DNA of 64,000 nt, taken from assembly GCF_001713395.1 (NCBI RefSeq), contig NZ_CP016450.1, positions 1,860,001-1,924,000 of the forward strand. The letters are read 5' to 3'. The position numbers were made by a program, and so were the translations under genes. Each line of letters begins with the position of its first letter. The stretch's first letter is position 1. The notes beneath the pieces are model-generated. The model made no database searches. It was not told the origin of the DNA and saw only the letters and a list, made by a program, of their open reading frames with translations. Shown here piece after piece: positions 52,036-60,593 of the stretch. The DNA comes from Sinorhizobium sp. RAC02. Lineage in GTDB: Bacteria > Pseudomonadota > Alphaproteobacteria > Rhizobiales > Rhizobiaceae.

Positions 52036-53328
52036 ATGGCACGCGCACTCGGGCTCGATTTCGGCACGACGAACACGGTTATGGCGCTCGCGGCCGGCGG
52101 CAGCGAAACACAATCGATGCATTTTACCAGCAGCGTCGGCGAAACCGACACGATGCGCACGGCGCTCTCCTTCATGAAGGACCCGCTCGTCGGGGCGCAG
52201 GCGCTGAAGGTCGAGGCAGGTCAGGCGGCCATCCGCCAGTTCATCGACAATCCCGGCGACTGCCGCTTCCTGCAATCGATCAAGACCTTTGCGGCAAGCG
52301 CCCTCTTCCAGGGCACGTTGATCTATGCCCGCCGGCATGCCTTCGACGACCTGATGGAAATCTTCCTGCGCCGGCTGAAGGCCTATGCGGGGGATGAATG
52401 GCCGACTGAGGTCTCGCGGGTGATCGCCGGGCGGCCGGTGCAGTTTGCCGGCGCAAGCCCCAATCCGGCGCTGGCACTGGAGCGCTACAACGCGGCGCTG
52501 ACGCGGCTGGGCTTTCCGGAAATCCACTATGTCTACGAACCGGTTGCGGCCGCCTACTATTTCGCCCAGACACTGAAGAGCGATGCCACGGTGCTCGTCG
52601 CCGATTTCGGCGGCGGCACGACGGACTATTCGCTGATCCGCTTCGAGCGGCAAGCCGGCCGGCTGACGGCAAAGCCGATCGGCCATTCGGGCGTCGGCAT
52701 TGCCGGCGACCATTTCGATTCCCGCATGATCGAACATCTCGTCGCGCCGGAAATCGGCAAGGGCTCCCACTTCAAGAGCTTCGACAAGGTGCTGGAAGTG
52801 CCGTCCGGCTATTACAGCAACTTCGCCCGCTGGAACCAGCTGTCGATCTTCAAGACGACGCGCGAATTCACCGATCTCAAATCGCTGGTGCGCTCGGCGC
52901 TGGAGCCGGAAAAGCTGGAACTCTTCATCGACCTCGTCGAACATGACGAGGGTTACCCGCTGTACCAGGCGATCTCGGCCGCCAAGATGGCGCTGTCGGC
53001 CGCCGACGAGGCGGAATTCCACTTTCCGCCGCTGGGGGCCGCAGGCCGCAAGATGGTCAAGCGCAGCGATTTCGAACACTGGATCGCACCGGATCTCGCG
53101 CGCATCGAGGGTGCGCTCGACGAGGTGCTGGAACAGACCAACACGGCGCCGGACGCAATCGACAAGGTGTTCCTGACCGGTGGCACGTCCTTCGTGCCGG
53201 CGGTGCGCGGCATCTTTTCCCGCCGCTTCGACGCGAGCAAGATCGAGAGCGGCGGGGAACTTCTCTCCATCGCGCACGGCCTTGCGCTTATCGGCGAAAG
53301 CGACGATGTCGCGACATGGGCGGCGTGA
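52036..53328 (+). CDS. Hsp70/actin-fold ATPase, YegD-like, without substrate-binding domain
   Basis: A 430-residue Hsp70-family protein made only of the nucleotide-binding domain. Phosphate 1 is GLDFGTTNTVMAL, phosphate 2 is VADFGGGTTDYSLI, the connector region is YEPVAAAYYFA and the adenosine motif is FLTGGTSFVPAVRG. E. coli YegD has the same size and layout; its role is unknown. No J-protein or GrpE partner is near. AAGGGG precedes the ATG used. Confidence 0.9.
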   Translation: MARALGLDFGTTNTVMALAAGGSETQSMHFTSSVGETDTMRTALSFMKDPLVGAQALKVEAGQAAIRQFIDNPGDCRFLQSIKTFAASALFQGTLIYARRHAFDDLMEIFLRRLKAYAGDEWPTEVSRVIAGRPVQFAGASPNPALALERYNAALTRLGFPEIHYVYEPVAAAYYFAQTLKSDATVLVADFGGGTTDYSLIRFERQAGRLTAKPIGHSGVGIAGDHFDSRMIEHLVAPEIGKGSHFKSFDKVLEVPSGYYSNFARWNQLSIFKTTREFTDLKSLVRSALEPEKLELFIDLVEHDEGYPLYQAISAAKMALSAADEAEFHFPPLGAAGRKMVKRSDFEHWIAPDLARIEGALDEVLEQTNTAPDAIDKVFLTGGTSFVPAVRGIFSRRFDASKIESGGELLSIAHGLALIGESDDVATWAA

Positions 53329-53373
53329 GCATAACGCTTCCCTCCCGGAGCCGGCTTCGATAGTGTGCAGGAC

Positions 53374-54234
53374 ATGAACGCCGCCAGAGACCTCCACCCC
53401 GAGCACCTTCGTTCGCTTTTGCATTTCTATGCGGATGCGGGCGTGGAATGGCTGCTGGAGGAGGAACCGGTCGATCGCTTTGCCGAATTCCAGGCGATGC
53501 GCGCCGCCCGGGGTGTGCCGGCACAGCCGGAGGCGGTGTCCGCGCCGCAGCAGCCGGCGCGGCAGGCCCCCGTGCGGCAGGAGCAGCCGCGCGCCGCGGC
53601 CCCTGCCCCCTTGCCGAACGTCGCCATACCGGACGGGCAGGCCGTCGCCGAGGCCGAATTTGCCGCGAGCAGCGCGCGCTCCCTGGACGAGTTGCGCACG
53701 GCCATGGAGGCCTTCAACGGCTGCAATCTCAAGACCAGCGCCCGCTGCCTCGTGTTTGCCGAGGGCAATGCCAGGCCGTCCATCATGGTCATCGGCGCCA
53801 TGCCGAATGCCGAGGACGATCGAGATGGCCAGCCCTTCTCCGGCCGGCAGGGCGCGATGCTCGACCGCATGCTTGCCGGTATCGGACTTGCCCGCAGCGA
53901 CCTCTTGATCACCAATGTCGTTCCATGGCGGCCACCGGGCAACCGCCCGCCATCGCAACGCGAGGCCGATATCTGCCGGCCGTTCATCGAGCGGCAGATT
54001 GCACTTGCCGAACCGAATCATCTGCTGGTTCTCGGCAATTTCGCCGCGCGATTCCTGTTCCGATCGAACGATACGATCCATCAACTGCGCGGCGAATGGC
54101 GGGAAATCGATGTTTGCGGGCGTACCATTCCGGCATTTGCGACCCTGCACCCGCAAGATCTGGTGACAGCGGCGATCAGCAAGCGCCTTGCCTGGCAGGA
54201 TTTGCTTGCTTTTCGTGCAGGGCTTGAAGGTTAG
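53374..54234 (+). CDS. Uracil-DNA glycosylase, family 4-like
   Basis: A 286-residue repair enzyme. A Pro/Ala/Gln-rich linker (about 48-90) precedes the glycosylase fold. Motif A appears as VIGAMPNAEDDRDGQPFSGR, differing from the family GEAPG at the first positions, TNVVPWRPPGNRPP follows, and the C-terminal motif is TLHPQDL. Fe-S cysteines can be matched to CNLKTSARC, ICRPFIE and DVCGRT. It would excise uracil from deaminated DNA. An upstream GTG at 53365 is another possible start. Confidence 0.85.
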   Translation: MNAARDLHPEHLRSLLHFYADAGVEWLLEEEPVDRFAEFQAMRAARGVPAQPEAVSAPQQPARQAPVRQEQPRAAAPAPLPNVAIPDGQAVAEAEFAASSARSLDELRTAMEAFNGCNLKTSARCLVFAEGNARPSIMVIGAMPNAEDDRDGQPFSGRQGAMLDRMLAGIGLARSDLLITNVVPWRPPGNRPPSQREADICRPFIERQIALAEPNHLLVLGNFAARFLFRSNDTIHQLRGEWREIDVCGRTIPAFATLHPQDLVTAAISKRLAWQDLLAFRAGLEG

Positions 54235-54445
54235 GCAGCAAAGCCATAACCAACGTTTTCAATTACTTGACCGCCCCGCCATGGGTGCCCGTCCAGATTC
54301 GCCGCAACTTTGCCTCATGCATGAACAATTTGTTTCAGCAGCCATGCGAATTAGACATATCTGCCGGGCAGAATGTCGCATTGCAAAATCGATGCTGCGG
54401 CGCAATATATCGAGACGGGAGGGACAGGATTTAAGGAATCGACCC

Positions 54446-54622
54446 ATGACCGCCCGCTTTCGGCCCATTCATTCGAGCTTCGAGACGCTCCGCCATTCCG
54501 GTCTTCGCACCGGGCACGGCTTCGGCAGCATCGCTGCCCGGGCCAACGAGCAGCTCACGGCCACGGGCTTTGCCCGCATCAACCGCCCCGTCCAGCTCTT
54601 CTCCGAGTTCATCACGCGCTGA
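54446..54622 (+). CDS. Small basic protein (58 aa)
   Basis: Begins MTARFRPIHSSFETLRHSGL and is rich in Arg, Phe and Ala, without membrane segments. TTAAGGAATCGACCC is a good ribosome site. Family unknown. A second small gene follows by 41 bases. Confidence 0.5.
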   Translation: MTARFRPIHSSFETLRHSGLRTGHGFGSIAARANEQLTATGFARINRPVQLFSEFITR

Positions 54623-54663
54623 GTGAAACCCTTCACCCGCGCCACCGTTTCAAGGAGCAAGCC

Positions 54664-54807
54664 ATGACCAAGATTCGCAAACTGATCGCCGACATTGCCG
54701 ACATCCGCGTCGCCGTGAATGCGGCCCGGGAATATTCCGTGCTGGCCTCGCTGCCACGCGATGCCGCTCAGCGCCGCGATCCGCTCAAGGCCTTCCTGCC
54801 GAACTGA
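54664..54807 (+). CDS. Small protein (47 aa)
   Basis: Reads MTKIRKLIADIADIRVAVNA then AREYSVLASLPRDAAQRRDP; a likely amphipathic helix. CAAGGAGCAAGCC is a strong ribosome site eight bases from the ATG. Probably co-transcribed with the previous small gene. Function unknown; short helical proteins of this kind are common in rhizobia. Confidence 0.6.
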   Translation: MTKIRKLIADIADIRVAVNAAREYSVLASLPRDAAQRRDPLKAFLPN

Positions 54808-54885
54808 GGTCCGGCCGCGGCTTTGAACCCGGCTCCCACCGTGGTACTATCATTTCTGTGAGGAGGTGAGACGCCTTTCTCCGGT

Positions 54886-54911
54886 GGAGACCGGGCCGAA
54901 GCCCGATCTCC
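54886..54911 (+). terminator. Hairpin with forward-strand T run
   Basis: GGAGACCGGGC-CGAA-GCCCGATCTCC (11 bp, one G-U) followed by GTTTTCTT. It would end a transcript from the two small genes at 54446 and 54664, or a short RNA starting near 54850. Confidence 0.75.
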
Positions 54912-54917
54912 GTTTTC

Positions 54918-54983
54918 TTAGCTGATTGTCAGGGTGAACCGCCAAGTCCTGAACCTGATCGTCAGCGTAAGCCGGATTTTCAA
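54918..54983 (-). CDS. Candidate tiny peptide (21 aa) with near-perfect ribosome site
   Basis: On the reverse strand AAAGGAGGTGAGACGT precedes a TTG that opens 21 codons reading M(K)IRLTLTIRF then RTWRFTLTIS, an internal near-repeat, and stops at TAA just before the hairpin. It is unusually basic and beta-like. It could be a leader peptide, a type I toxin-like peptide, or chance. Confidence 0.3.
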   Translation of the reverse strand: MKIRLTLTIRFRTWRFTLTIS

Positions 54984-55183
54984 ACGTCTCACCTCCTTTC
55001 GTCTTGCCGAGATTTCCCGGCGGATTGTTGTAACACAACCCTTCCGCGAATTCGCTGAATTCCGGTCCTTCGCAAATCTTCTTGCTTACGTCAGTCACTG
55101 TCGCAGTGGACAGCGCGCCGTCGCCGCAATAGAGCGACACTCCGAAACAGAATGCGCAACCTGCGCCCTCTCCCGGAGCCCCC

Positions 55184-56464
55184 ATGCTGGCGAGCCTTGT
55201 CTCCATCCTGAGCCTGATGTTGTCCACCCTGCTGATGATGGTGGCGTTCGGCCTGCAGAGTTATGTCGTGCCGGTGCGGGCGGTTGCTGAAGGCTGGTCA
55301 ACGCAGACGATCGCAATGATCGCGACGGGCTATACGGTCGGGTTCACGCTCTCCTGCGTCGTCACGCCGAAATTCGTGCTGCTTGTTGGCCATGTGCGGG
55401 TCTTCGTGGCGCTGATCACGCTGCTGGCCATCGCGATCCTGCTGTGCGCGCTCGTCGTCGACTGGCGGGCGTGGATGCTGTTCCGCGCCATTTCCGGTTT
55501 CGCCATTTCCGGCAGCTATCTCATCATCGAAAGCTGGCTGAACGAACGCGTGACCAACGAGAATCGCGGCTCCGTCTTCTCGATCTACCTGATCACCACG
55601 ATGGTCGGCACGATCGGCGGACAATATCTCGTGCCGCTCGGCGATCCGTCCAACACCTCGCTGTTCATTCTGTGCGGCATCATCTTCTCGGTCGCCCTTT
55701 TGCCGACCGCCCTCACCTCATCGCCGCTTCCTGCCCCGCCGACGCAGGCTCGCTTCGACATTCCCAAACTCTACCGGCGCTCGCCCGTCGCTGTCGTCGG
55801 TGCGTTTCTTGCCGGCGCGCTTTCCGGCGCCTGGCTCAATCTTGGCGGCGTGTTCACGCAGCGCACCGGCCTGTCGACCGCGGAAGGCGCAACGCTGCTC
55901 GCCTGCGTGCTGCTCGGCAGCGCGCTTGCGCAAATTCCGATCGGCCGCGCCTCGGACCGCATGGACCGTCGTCTTGTCATGGTCGTCTGCGGCATCGTCG
56001 GCACGATTTCCTGCCTGGTGATGGCCCTGGTGGCCGGTGGGCCGCCGATGATGCTTTACGCAGTCGCGGCCTTCGTCGGCTCGGTCATCTTCCCGATCTA
56101 TGCGCTGAATGTGGCGCATGCGAACGACCGCGCCCAGCCGAACGAATATGTCGAGGTCTCCTCGGGCATGATGATCGTCTATGGCTTCGGCACGATTTCC
56201 GGGCCGCTGATGGTCGGACCAATCATGGACCGCTTCGGCCCCGGTTCGTTGTTTGCGGTGCTCGCCGTCTATTTCGCGCTCTACGGCGCCTATGCCGCCT
56301 GGCGCATCAGCCGGCGCGAAGCCAATGAAGGCCTCGTTAGCAAGACGGACTATCAGGCGATGTCGGCGCAGCCGCTTGGCGCCGATGCCGCCGCTGCCGC
56401 GCTCCAGCCTGATGCCGTGACGGACGAGCGGGTCGAGGACACGACGACGCCGGAGTGGCGTTGA
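55184..56464 (+). CDS. MFS transporter
   Basis: A 426-residue, 12-helix carrier of the YfkF/YcaD-like group: SILSLMLSTLLMMVAFGLQS in helix 1, RAISGFAISGSYLIIESWLN around helix 4, RASDRMDRRLVMVVCG as the central loop motif, and a polar 50-residue C-terminal tail. Substrate unknown. GGAG lies five bases from the ATG. A reverse-strand frame overlaps its first codons but has no independent support. Confidence 0.9.
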   Translation: MLASLVSILSLMLSTLLMMVAFGLQSYVVPVRAVAEGWSTQTIAMIATGYTVGFTLSCVVTPKFVLLVGHVRVFVALITLLAIAILLCALVVDWRAWMLFRAISGFAISGSYLIIESWLNERVTNENRGSVFSIYLITTMVGTIGGQYLVPLGDPSNTSLFILCGIIFSVALLPTALTSSPLPAPPTQARFDIPKLYRRSPVAVVGAFLAGALSGAWLNLGGVFTQRTGLSTAEGATLLACVLLGSALAQIPIGRASDRMDRRLVMVVCGIVGTISCLVMALVAGGPPMMLYAVAAFVGSVIFPIYALNVAHANDRAQPNEYVEVSSGMMIVYGFGTISGPLMVGPIMDRFGPGSLFAVLAVYFALYGAYAAWRISRREANEGLVSKTDYQAMSAQPLGADAAAAALQPDAVTDERVEDTTTPEWR

Positions 56465-56489
56465 GCGCGCGCGAAAACTCGGCCTGTTT

Positions 56490-57428
56490 TTACCCCTGAG
56501 GCAACTTGTGGCGAAGTTCCGCCCGGCGCGTCAGGTTGAGCTGGTGTTCGCGGAAGATGACGAAGATGCCGGCGCTGACGACAACGGCGGTACCGATCAG
56601 CATGGGACCGGTGGGCACGTCGCCAAACAGGAAATAGCCGATGATGAGACCGAGCACGATCGACGTATATTCGAACGGCGCGATGGTCGACACGTCGGCA
56701 TAACGGTAGCTCGACGTCAGCAGGATCTGGGCGATGCCGCCGCAAAAGCCGGCAAGCGCCATCAGGCCGAGCGACTGCCAGCTCAGCGCGATCCACCCGA
56801 ACGGCAGCGTGCCGAGCGAAAAGATCGAGGCGAACAGCGAGAAATAGAGCACGATCGTCGGCGTGCGCTCGGTCTGCACCAGCTTGCGCACCAGCACCAT
56901 CGCGAAGGAGCCGAGCACGGCAAAAGCCAACATGGCGAGCACGCCCATGGCTTCCGACGAGCCGATGCCTCCCGTGCGGAAGAGCGTGAGGCGCGGCCAG
57001 CTGATGATAGCGACACCCAGCAGGCCGACAAGCACGCCCGACCAGCGATAGATGCCGACCTTCTCCTTGAGGAAGACCGCGGCGACCACCACGGTGACGA
57101 GCGGCAGGGCATAACCGAGCGCGATCGATTCCGGCAACGGCAGGTGGATGAGGCCGTAGAAGCCGAAGCCCATGGAGAGAATGCCGATGAAGCCGCGCTT
57201 CAAATGTCCGAAGATGTCGTTGGTGCGGAAGGCATCACGCAGCTGGCCATGCATGCCAAGGAACACGAGGATCGGCACCATGGCGAAGGCGGAGCGCAGG
57301 AAGGTGATCTGCCCCGCCGGAAGATCCTTGCCGGCCGCCTTGATGAGCGCGGACATGCATAGGAAGATCACCACCGAGGCGACCTTGAGAAAAATCCCCT
57401 TCATGGGATCGGAAGACTGCGTGTCCAT
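56490..57428 (-). CDS. EamA-family (DMT) transporter
   Basis: A 312-residue protein with two EamA repeats: LPAGQITFLRSAFAMVPILV, GFYGLIHLPLPESIALGYAL, then the second repeat ending SSYRYADVSTIAPFEYTSIV and GYFLFGDVPTGPMLIGTAVV. This matches the RarD/S-adenosylmethionine-like or drug/metabolite exporters of rhizobia. It is convergent with the MFS gene. The ribosome site is weak (GATGAGTTCCGC). Confidence 0.88.
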   Translation of the reverse strand: MDTQSSDPMKGIFLKVASVVIFLCMSALIKAAGKDLPAGQITFLRSAFAMVPILVFLGMHGQLRDAFRTNDIFGHLKRGFIGILSMGFGFYGLIHLPLPESIALGYALPLVTVVVAAVFLKEKVGIYRWSGVLVGLLGVAIISWPRLTLFRTGGIGSSEAMGVLAMLAFAVLGSFAMVLVRKLVQTERTPTIVLYFSLFASIFSLGTLPFGWIALSWQSLGLMALAGFCGGIAQILLTSSYRYADVSTIAPFEYTSIVLGLIIGYFLFGDVPTGPMLIGTAVVVSAGIFVIFREHQLNLTRRAELRHKLPQG

Positions 57429-57752
57429 GCGGAACTCATCATGGCCGGCAGGCCATGGCAACAGATTTCAGGGAGACCGGAGAACCGGTTCAGAGAGCTG
57501 CAACTCTAGCGCGGTTGATGGCAGGATGGGATGAATTCTGGTGATGCATCGCGGATAATTTTGATCGGAGATGCGGGAGAGAGCAACCGTACCGGCATGG
57601 CACAAATTTATGATTTCCCGATCCTCGCGGAAATGAGATGTTAAGCGAATACGCATATCTATTCGTGGAACTTGGGGGCAGACCGTCCCGGCGATCCATC
57701 GTTCCATGCACAAGGGGAACGGGAACCGGACGGCAAAGAGCAGGACACATCC
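57429..57752. other. Divergent region between DMT transporter and pepN
   Basis: 324 bases. Promoters for both genes are expected in the AT-richer part around 57530-57665. No further gene or clear operator is visible. Confidence 0.5.
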
Positions 57753-60401
57753 ATGCGGACTGAGAACGGCCAGATCATCCACCTGGCGGACTATCGCCAG
57801 ACTGACTTTGTTCTCGAGCGCGTCGATCTGACCTTCGAACTGGACCCGACGGAGACCAAGGTCGAGGCCCGCCTGATCTTCAATCGCCGCGACGGCGTCG
57901 ATCCCGCCGCGCCGCTCGTTCTCGACGGCGACGAGCTGACGATGACCAGCCTGCTCTTCGACCAGATGGAACTGGACACTGCCCGCTACGACGCCACGCC
58001 CGACAGCCTGACCATCCGCGACCTGCCGGCAAGCGAGCCCTTCGAGATCACCATCACCACGATGATCAATCCCGAGGCCAACACCCAGCTGATGGGCCTC
58101 TACCGCACGAACGGCGTCTATTGCACCCAGTGCGAGGCGGAAGGTTTTCGGCGCATCACCTATTTCCCAGACCGGCCGGACGTGCTGGCCGTCTACACGG
58201 TCAACATCATCGCCGACAAGGCGAGCTGCCCGCTCTTGCTGTCCAACGGCAATTTCCTCGGCGGCGCCGGCTATGGCGAAGGCAAACATTTTGCCGCCTG
58301 GTTCGATCCGCACCCGAAGCCGTCCTACCTCTTTGCGCTCGTCGCCGGCGACCTCGGCGTGGTGGAGGACACGTTCACGACGATGTCCGACCGCGAGGTC
58401 ACGCTGAAAATCTATGTCGAGCACGGCAAGGAGCCGCGTGCGGCCTACGCGATGGACGCGCTGAAGCGCTCCATGAAATGGGACGAAGAGGTGTTCGGCC
58501 GCGAATACGATCTCGATATCTTCATGATCGTCGCCGTCTCCGACTTCAACATGGGCGCCATGGAGAACAAGGGGCTCAACGTCTTCAACGACAAATACGT
58601 GCTCGCCGACCCGGAAATCGCGACCGACCAGGACTACGCGAATATCGAGGCGATCATCGCGCATGAATACTTCCACAACTGGACCGGCAACCGCGTCACC
58701 TGCCGCGACTGGTTCCAGCTCTGCCTCAAGGAAGGCCTGACGGTCTATCGCGACCACGAATTTTCCGCCGACCAGCGTTCGCGCGCCGTCAAGCGCATCG
58801 CGGAAGTGCGGCACCTGAAGTCGGAGCAGTTTCCGGAGGATGCCGGCCCCCTCGCCCATCCGGTGCGCCCGACGAAATACCGCGAAATCAACAACTTCTA
58901 CACGACGACCGTCTACGAAAAAGGCTCCGAGGTGACGCGCATGATCGCGACCATCGTCGGCCGCGACGGCTTCAAGAAGGGCATGGACCTCTATTTCGAA
59001 CGGCACGATGGCGACGCCGCGACGATCGAGGATTTCGTAAAGTGCTTTGAAGAGGCGAACGGCGTCGATCTCGGCCAGTTCTCGCTCTGGTACCATCAGG
59101 CCGGTACGCCGCTCGTCAGTGTTTCGTCAAGCTATGACCAGGCGAAGGGCGAATTCACGCTGTCGCTCGAACAGATGATCCCGCCGACGCCGGGCCAGAG
59201 CGCGAAGGAACCGATGCACATCCCGTTGCGCTTCGGCCTGATCTCCGCCGATGGCTCCGAAGCCACGCCGAGCGCCGTCAGCGGTGCGGACGTGACCGGC
59301 GACGTGCTCCATCTCAAGGAGCGCCGCCAGACCGTCATCTTCTCCGGCATTGCCTCGCGCCCGGTCGTTTCGCTCAACCGCAGTTTTTCGGCGCCGATCA
59401 ACCTGCATTTCGAGCAGGTGCCCGCCGACCTCGCCCATATCGCCCGCTATGATGCCGACCTCTTCGCGCGCTGGCAGGCGCTCAACGATCTGGCGCTGCC
59501 GAACCTCGTCGCGGCAGCACGCAGCGCACGGGCCGGCGAGCCGGTCGAGACGAATGCCGTTCTTGCCGATACGCTGATTGCAATCGCCGGCGATGAGACG
59601 CTGGAGCCTGCCTTCCGGGCGCAGGCGCTCGCCCTGCCCTCCGAATCCGACATTGCCCGCGAACTCGGCAGCAACAACGATCCCGACGCCATCCGCGCCG
59701 GACGCGAAGACGTGCTCGCCTTTGTGGCGAAGCGTGATCCTGCCGTCTTTGCCACGCTTTTCGAACGCCACCAGTTGCAGGGCGCTTTCACGCCGGATGC
59801 CGCAGGTGCTGGCCATCGCGCGCTGCGCAATGCGGCGCTTGCCTATCTCGCTGTCGCCGACGGCACGCCGGCCCGCGCCGCGGAGGCCTTTGCGGCCGCC
59901 GACAACATGACTGATCTGAGTGCTGCACTTACCGTGCTCGCGCACCGCTTCCCGGATGCCGCCGAGACCGCAAGCGCGCTGGAAACCTTCCGGGCCCGCT
60001 TTGCCGACAATGCACTGGTCATCGACAAGTGGTTCTCGATCCAGTCGACCATTCCGGGCGACGGCGCCCTCGCACGCGTCAAGGCGCTGATGACGAGCCC
60101 ACACTTCAACAAGTCGAACCCGAACCGCGTGCGCGCCCTCGTCGGCACCTATGCCTTCTCCAACCCGACCGGCTTCAACCGCGCGGACGGCGAAGGCTAT
60201 CGCTTCCTTGCGGACCAGATTATCGAGATCGACCCGAAGAACCCGCAGCTCGCCGCCCGCATCCTCACCTCCATGCGCTCCTGGCGGGCGCTTGAGGACG
60301 TGCGCTCCGATCACGCGCGCAATGCGTTGCGGACGATTGCAGCGGGTGAAAAACTCTCCTCCGACGTCTCGGATATTGTCGAGCGTATGCTAAAGGGCTG
60401 A
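57753..60401 (+). CDS. pepN: Aminopeptidase N (M1 family)
   Basis: An 882-residue cytoplasmic zinc aminopeptidase (E. coli PepN is 870). It removes N-terminal residues from peptides in the last steps of protein turnover. The exopeptidase motif GAMEN follows SDFNM near residue 266, and the zinc site is HEYFHNWTGNR with His304, Glu305 and His308, plus the downstream Glu in LKEGLTVYRD. The C-terminal half is the helical M1 domain. MRTENGQIIH is taken as start because of CAGGACACATCC upstream. Confidence 0.95.
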   Translation: MRTENGQIIHLADYRQTDFVLERVDLTFELDPTETKVEARLIFNRRDGVDPAAPLVLDGDELTMTSLLFDQMELDTARYDATPDSLTIRDLPASEPFEITITTMINPEANTQLMGLYRTNGVYCTQCEAEGFRRITYFPDRPDVLAVYTVNIIADKASCPLLLSNGNFLGGAGYGEGKHFAAWFDPHPKPSYLFALVAGDLGVVEDTFTTMSDREVTLKIYVEHGKEPRAAYAMDALKRSMKWDEEVFGREYDLDIFMIVAVSDFNMGAMENKGLNVFNDKYVLADPEIATDQDYANIEAIIAHEYFHNWTGNRVTCRDWFQLCLKEGLTVYRDHEFSADQRSRAVKRIAEVRHLKSEQFPEDAGPLAHPVRPTKYREINNFYTTTVYEKGSEVTRMIATIVGRDGFKKGMDLYFERHDGDAATIEDFVKCFEEANGVDLGQFSLWYHQAGTPLVSVSSSYDQAKGEFTLSLEQMIPPTPGQSAKEPMHIPLRFGLISADGSEATPSAVSGADVTGDVLHLKERRQTVIFSGIASRPVVSLNRSFSAPINLHFEQVPADLAHIARYDADLFARWQALNDLALPNLVAAARSARAGEPVETNAVLADTLIAIAGDETLEPAFRAQALALPSESDIARELGSNNDPDAIRAGREDVLAFVAKRDPAVFATLFERHQLQGAFTPDAAGAGHRALRNAALAYLAVADGTPARAAEAFAAADNMTDLSAALTVLAHRFPDAAETASALETFRARFADNALVIDKWFSIQSTIPGDGALARVKALMTSPHFNKSNPNRVRALVGTYAFSNPTGFNRADGEGYRFLADQIIEIDPKNPQLAARILTSMRSWRALEDVRSDHARNALRTIAAGEKLSSDVSDIVERMLKG

Positions 60402-60423
60402 TATCCCGAAAATTTAATGATTC

Positions 60424-60445
60424 CGGGCGCTTCGGCGCCCGTTTT
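60424..60445 (+). terminator. Rho-independent terminator of pepN
   Basis: CGGGCGC-TTCG-GCGCCCG followed by TTTTCGTTTT, 23 bases past the stop. Confidence 0.9.
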
Positions 60446-60481
60446 CGTTTTGGCATACAAATTCGCACCGACGAGATATGG

Positions 60482-60566
60482 TTAAGAAAGTTTTACCTTT
60501 TCCTCTGGACAAGCCGAATCACAATTGATTCATTAGGGCAGATTCGGGCGAGCGGCGCGCCGAATC
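60482..60566. promoter_or_regulatory. CtrA-like box and four GANTC sites before the histidine kinase
   Basis: TTAA-GAAAGTT-TTAC (60482-60496) is one base from the CtrA consensus. It is followed by GANTC at 60516, 60527, 60541 and 60562, four CcrM methylation sites in 51 bases. The combination marks promoters whose activity follows replication in Caulobacter and rhizobia. Confidence 0.65.
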
Positions 60567-60593
60567 ACGAGAGGCTTACAAGGTTTGAAGATT

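Larger units (their letters stand above)
54861..54997. repeat. Inverted pair of ribosome-binding-like sequences
   Basis: AGGAGGTGAGACG (54861-54873, forward) and its exact inverse (54985-54997) face each other over 111 bases. Both copies look like strong Shine-Dalgarno sites. Between them are the hairpin at 54886-54911 and two direct CTGATYGTCAG repeats. Confidence 0.7.

Noticed and set aside
54850..55227. A 125-codon reverse frame overlapping the MFS start
   Set aside because: The text is somewhat protein-like, but it crosses the terminator hairpin and the inverted repeat, and overlaps the first codons of a clear transporter. Kept only as a doubt.
57468..59096. A 542-codon frame opposite pepN
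   Set aside because: Antisense to the zinc-site half of pepN; no motifs and it runs across the pepN promoter.
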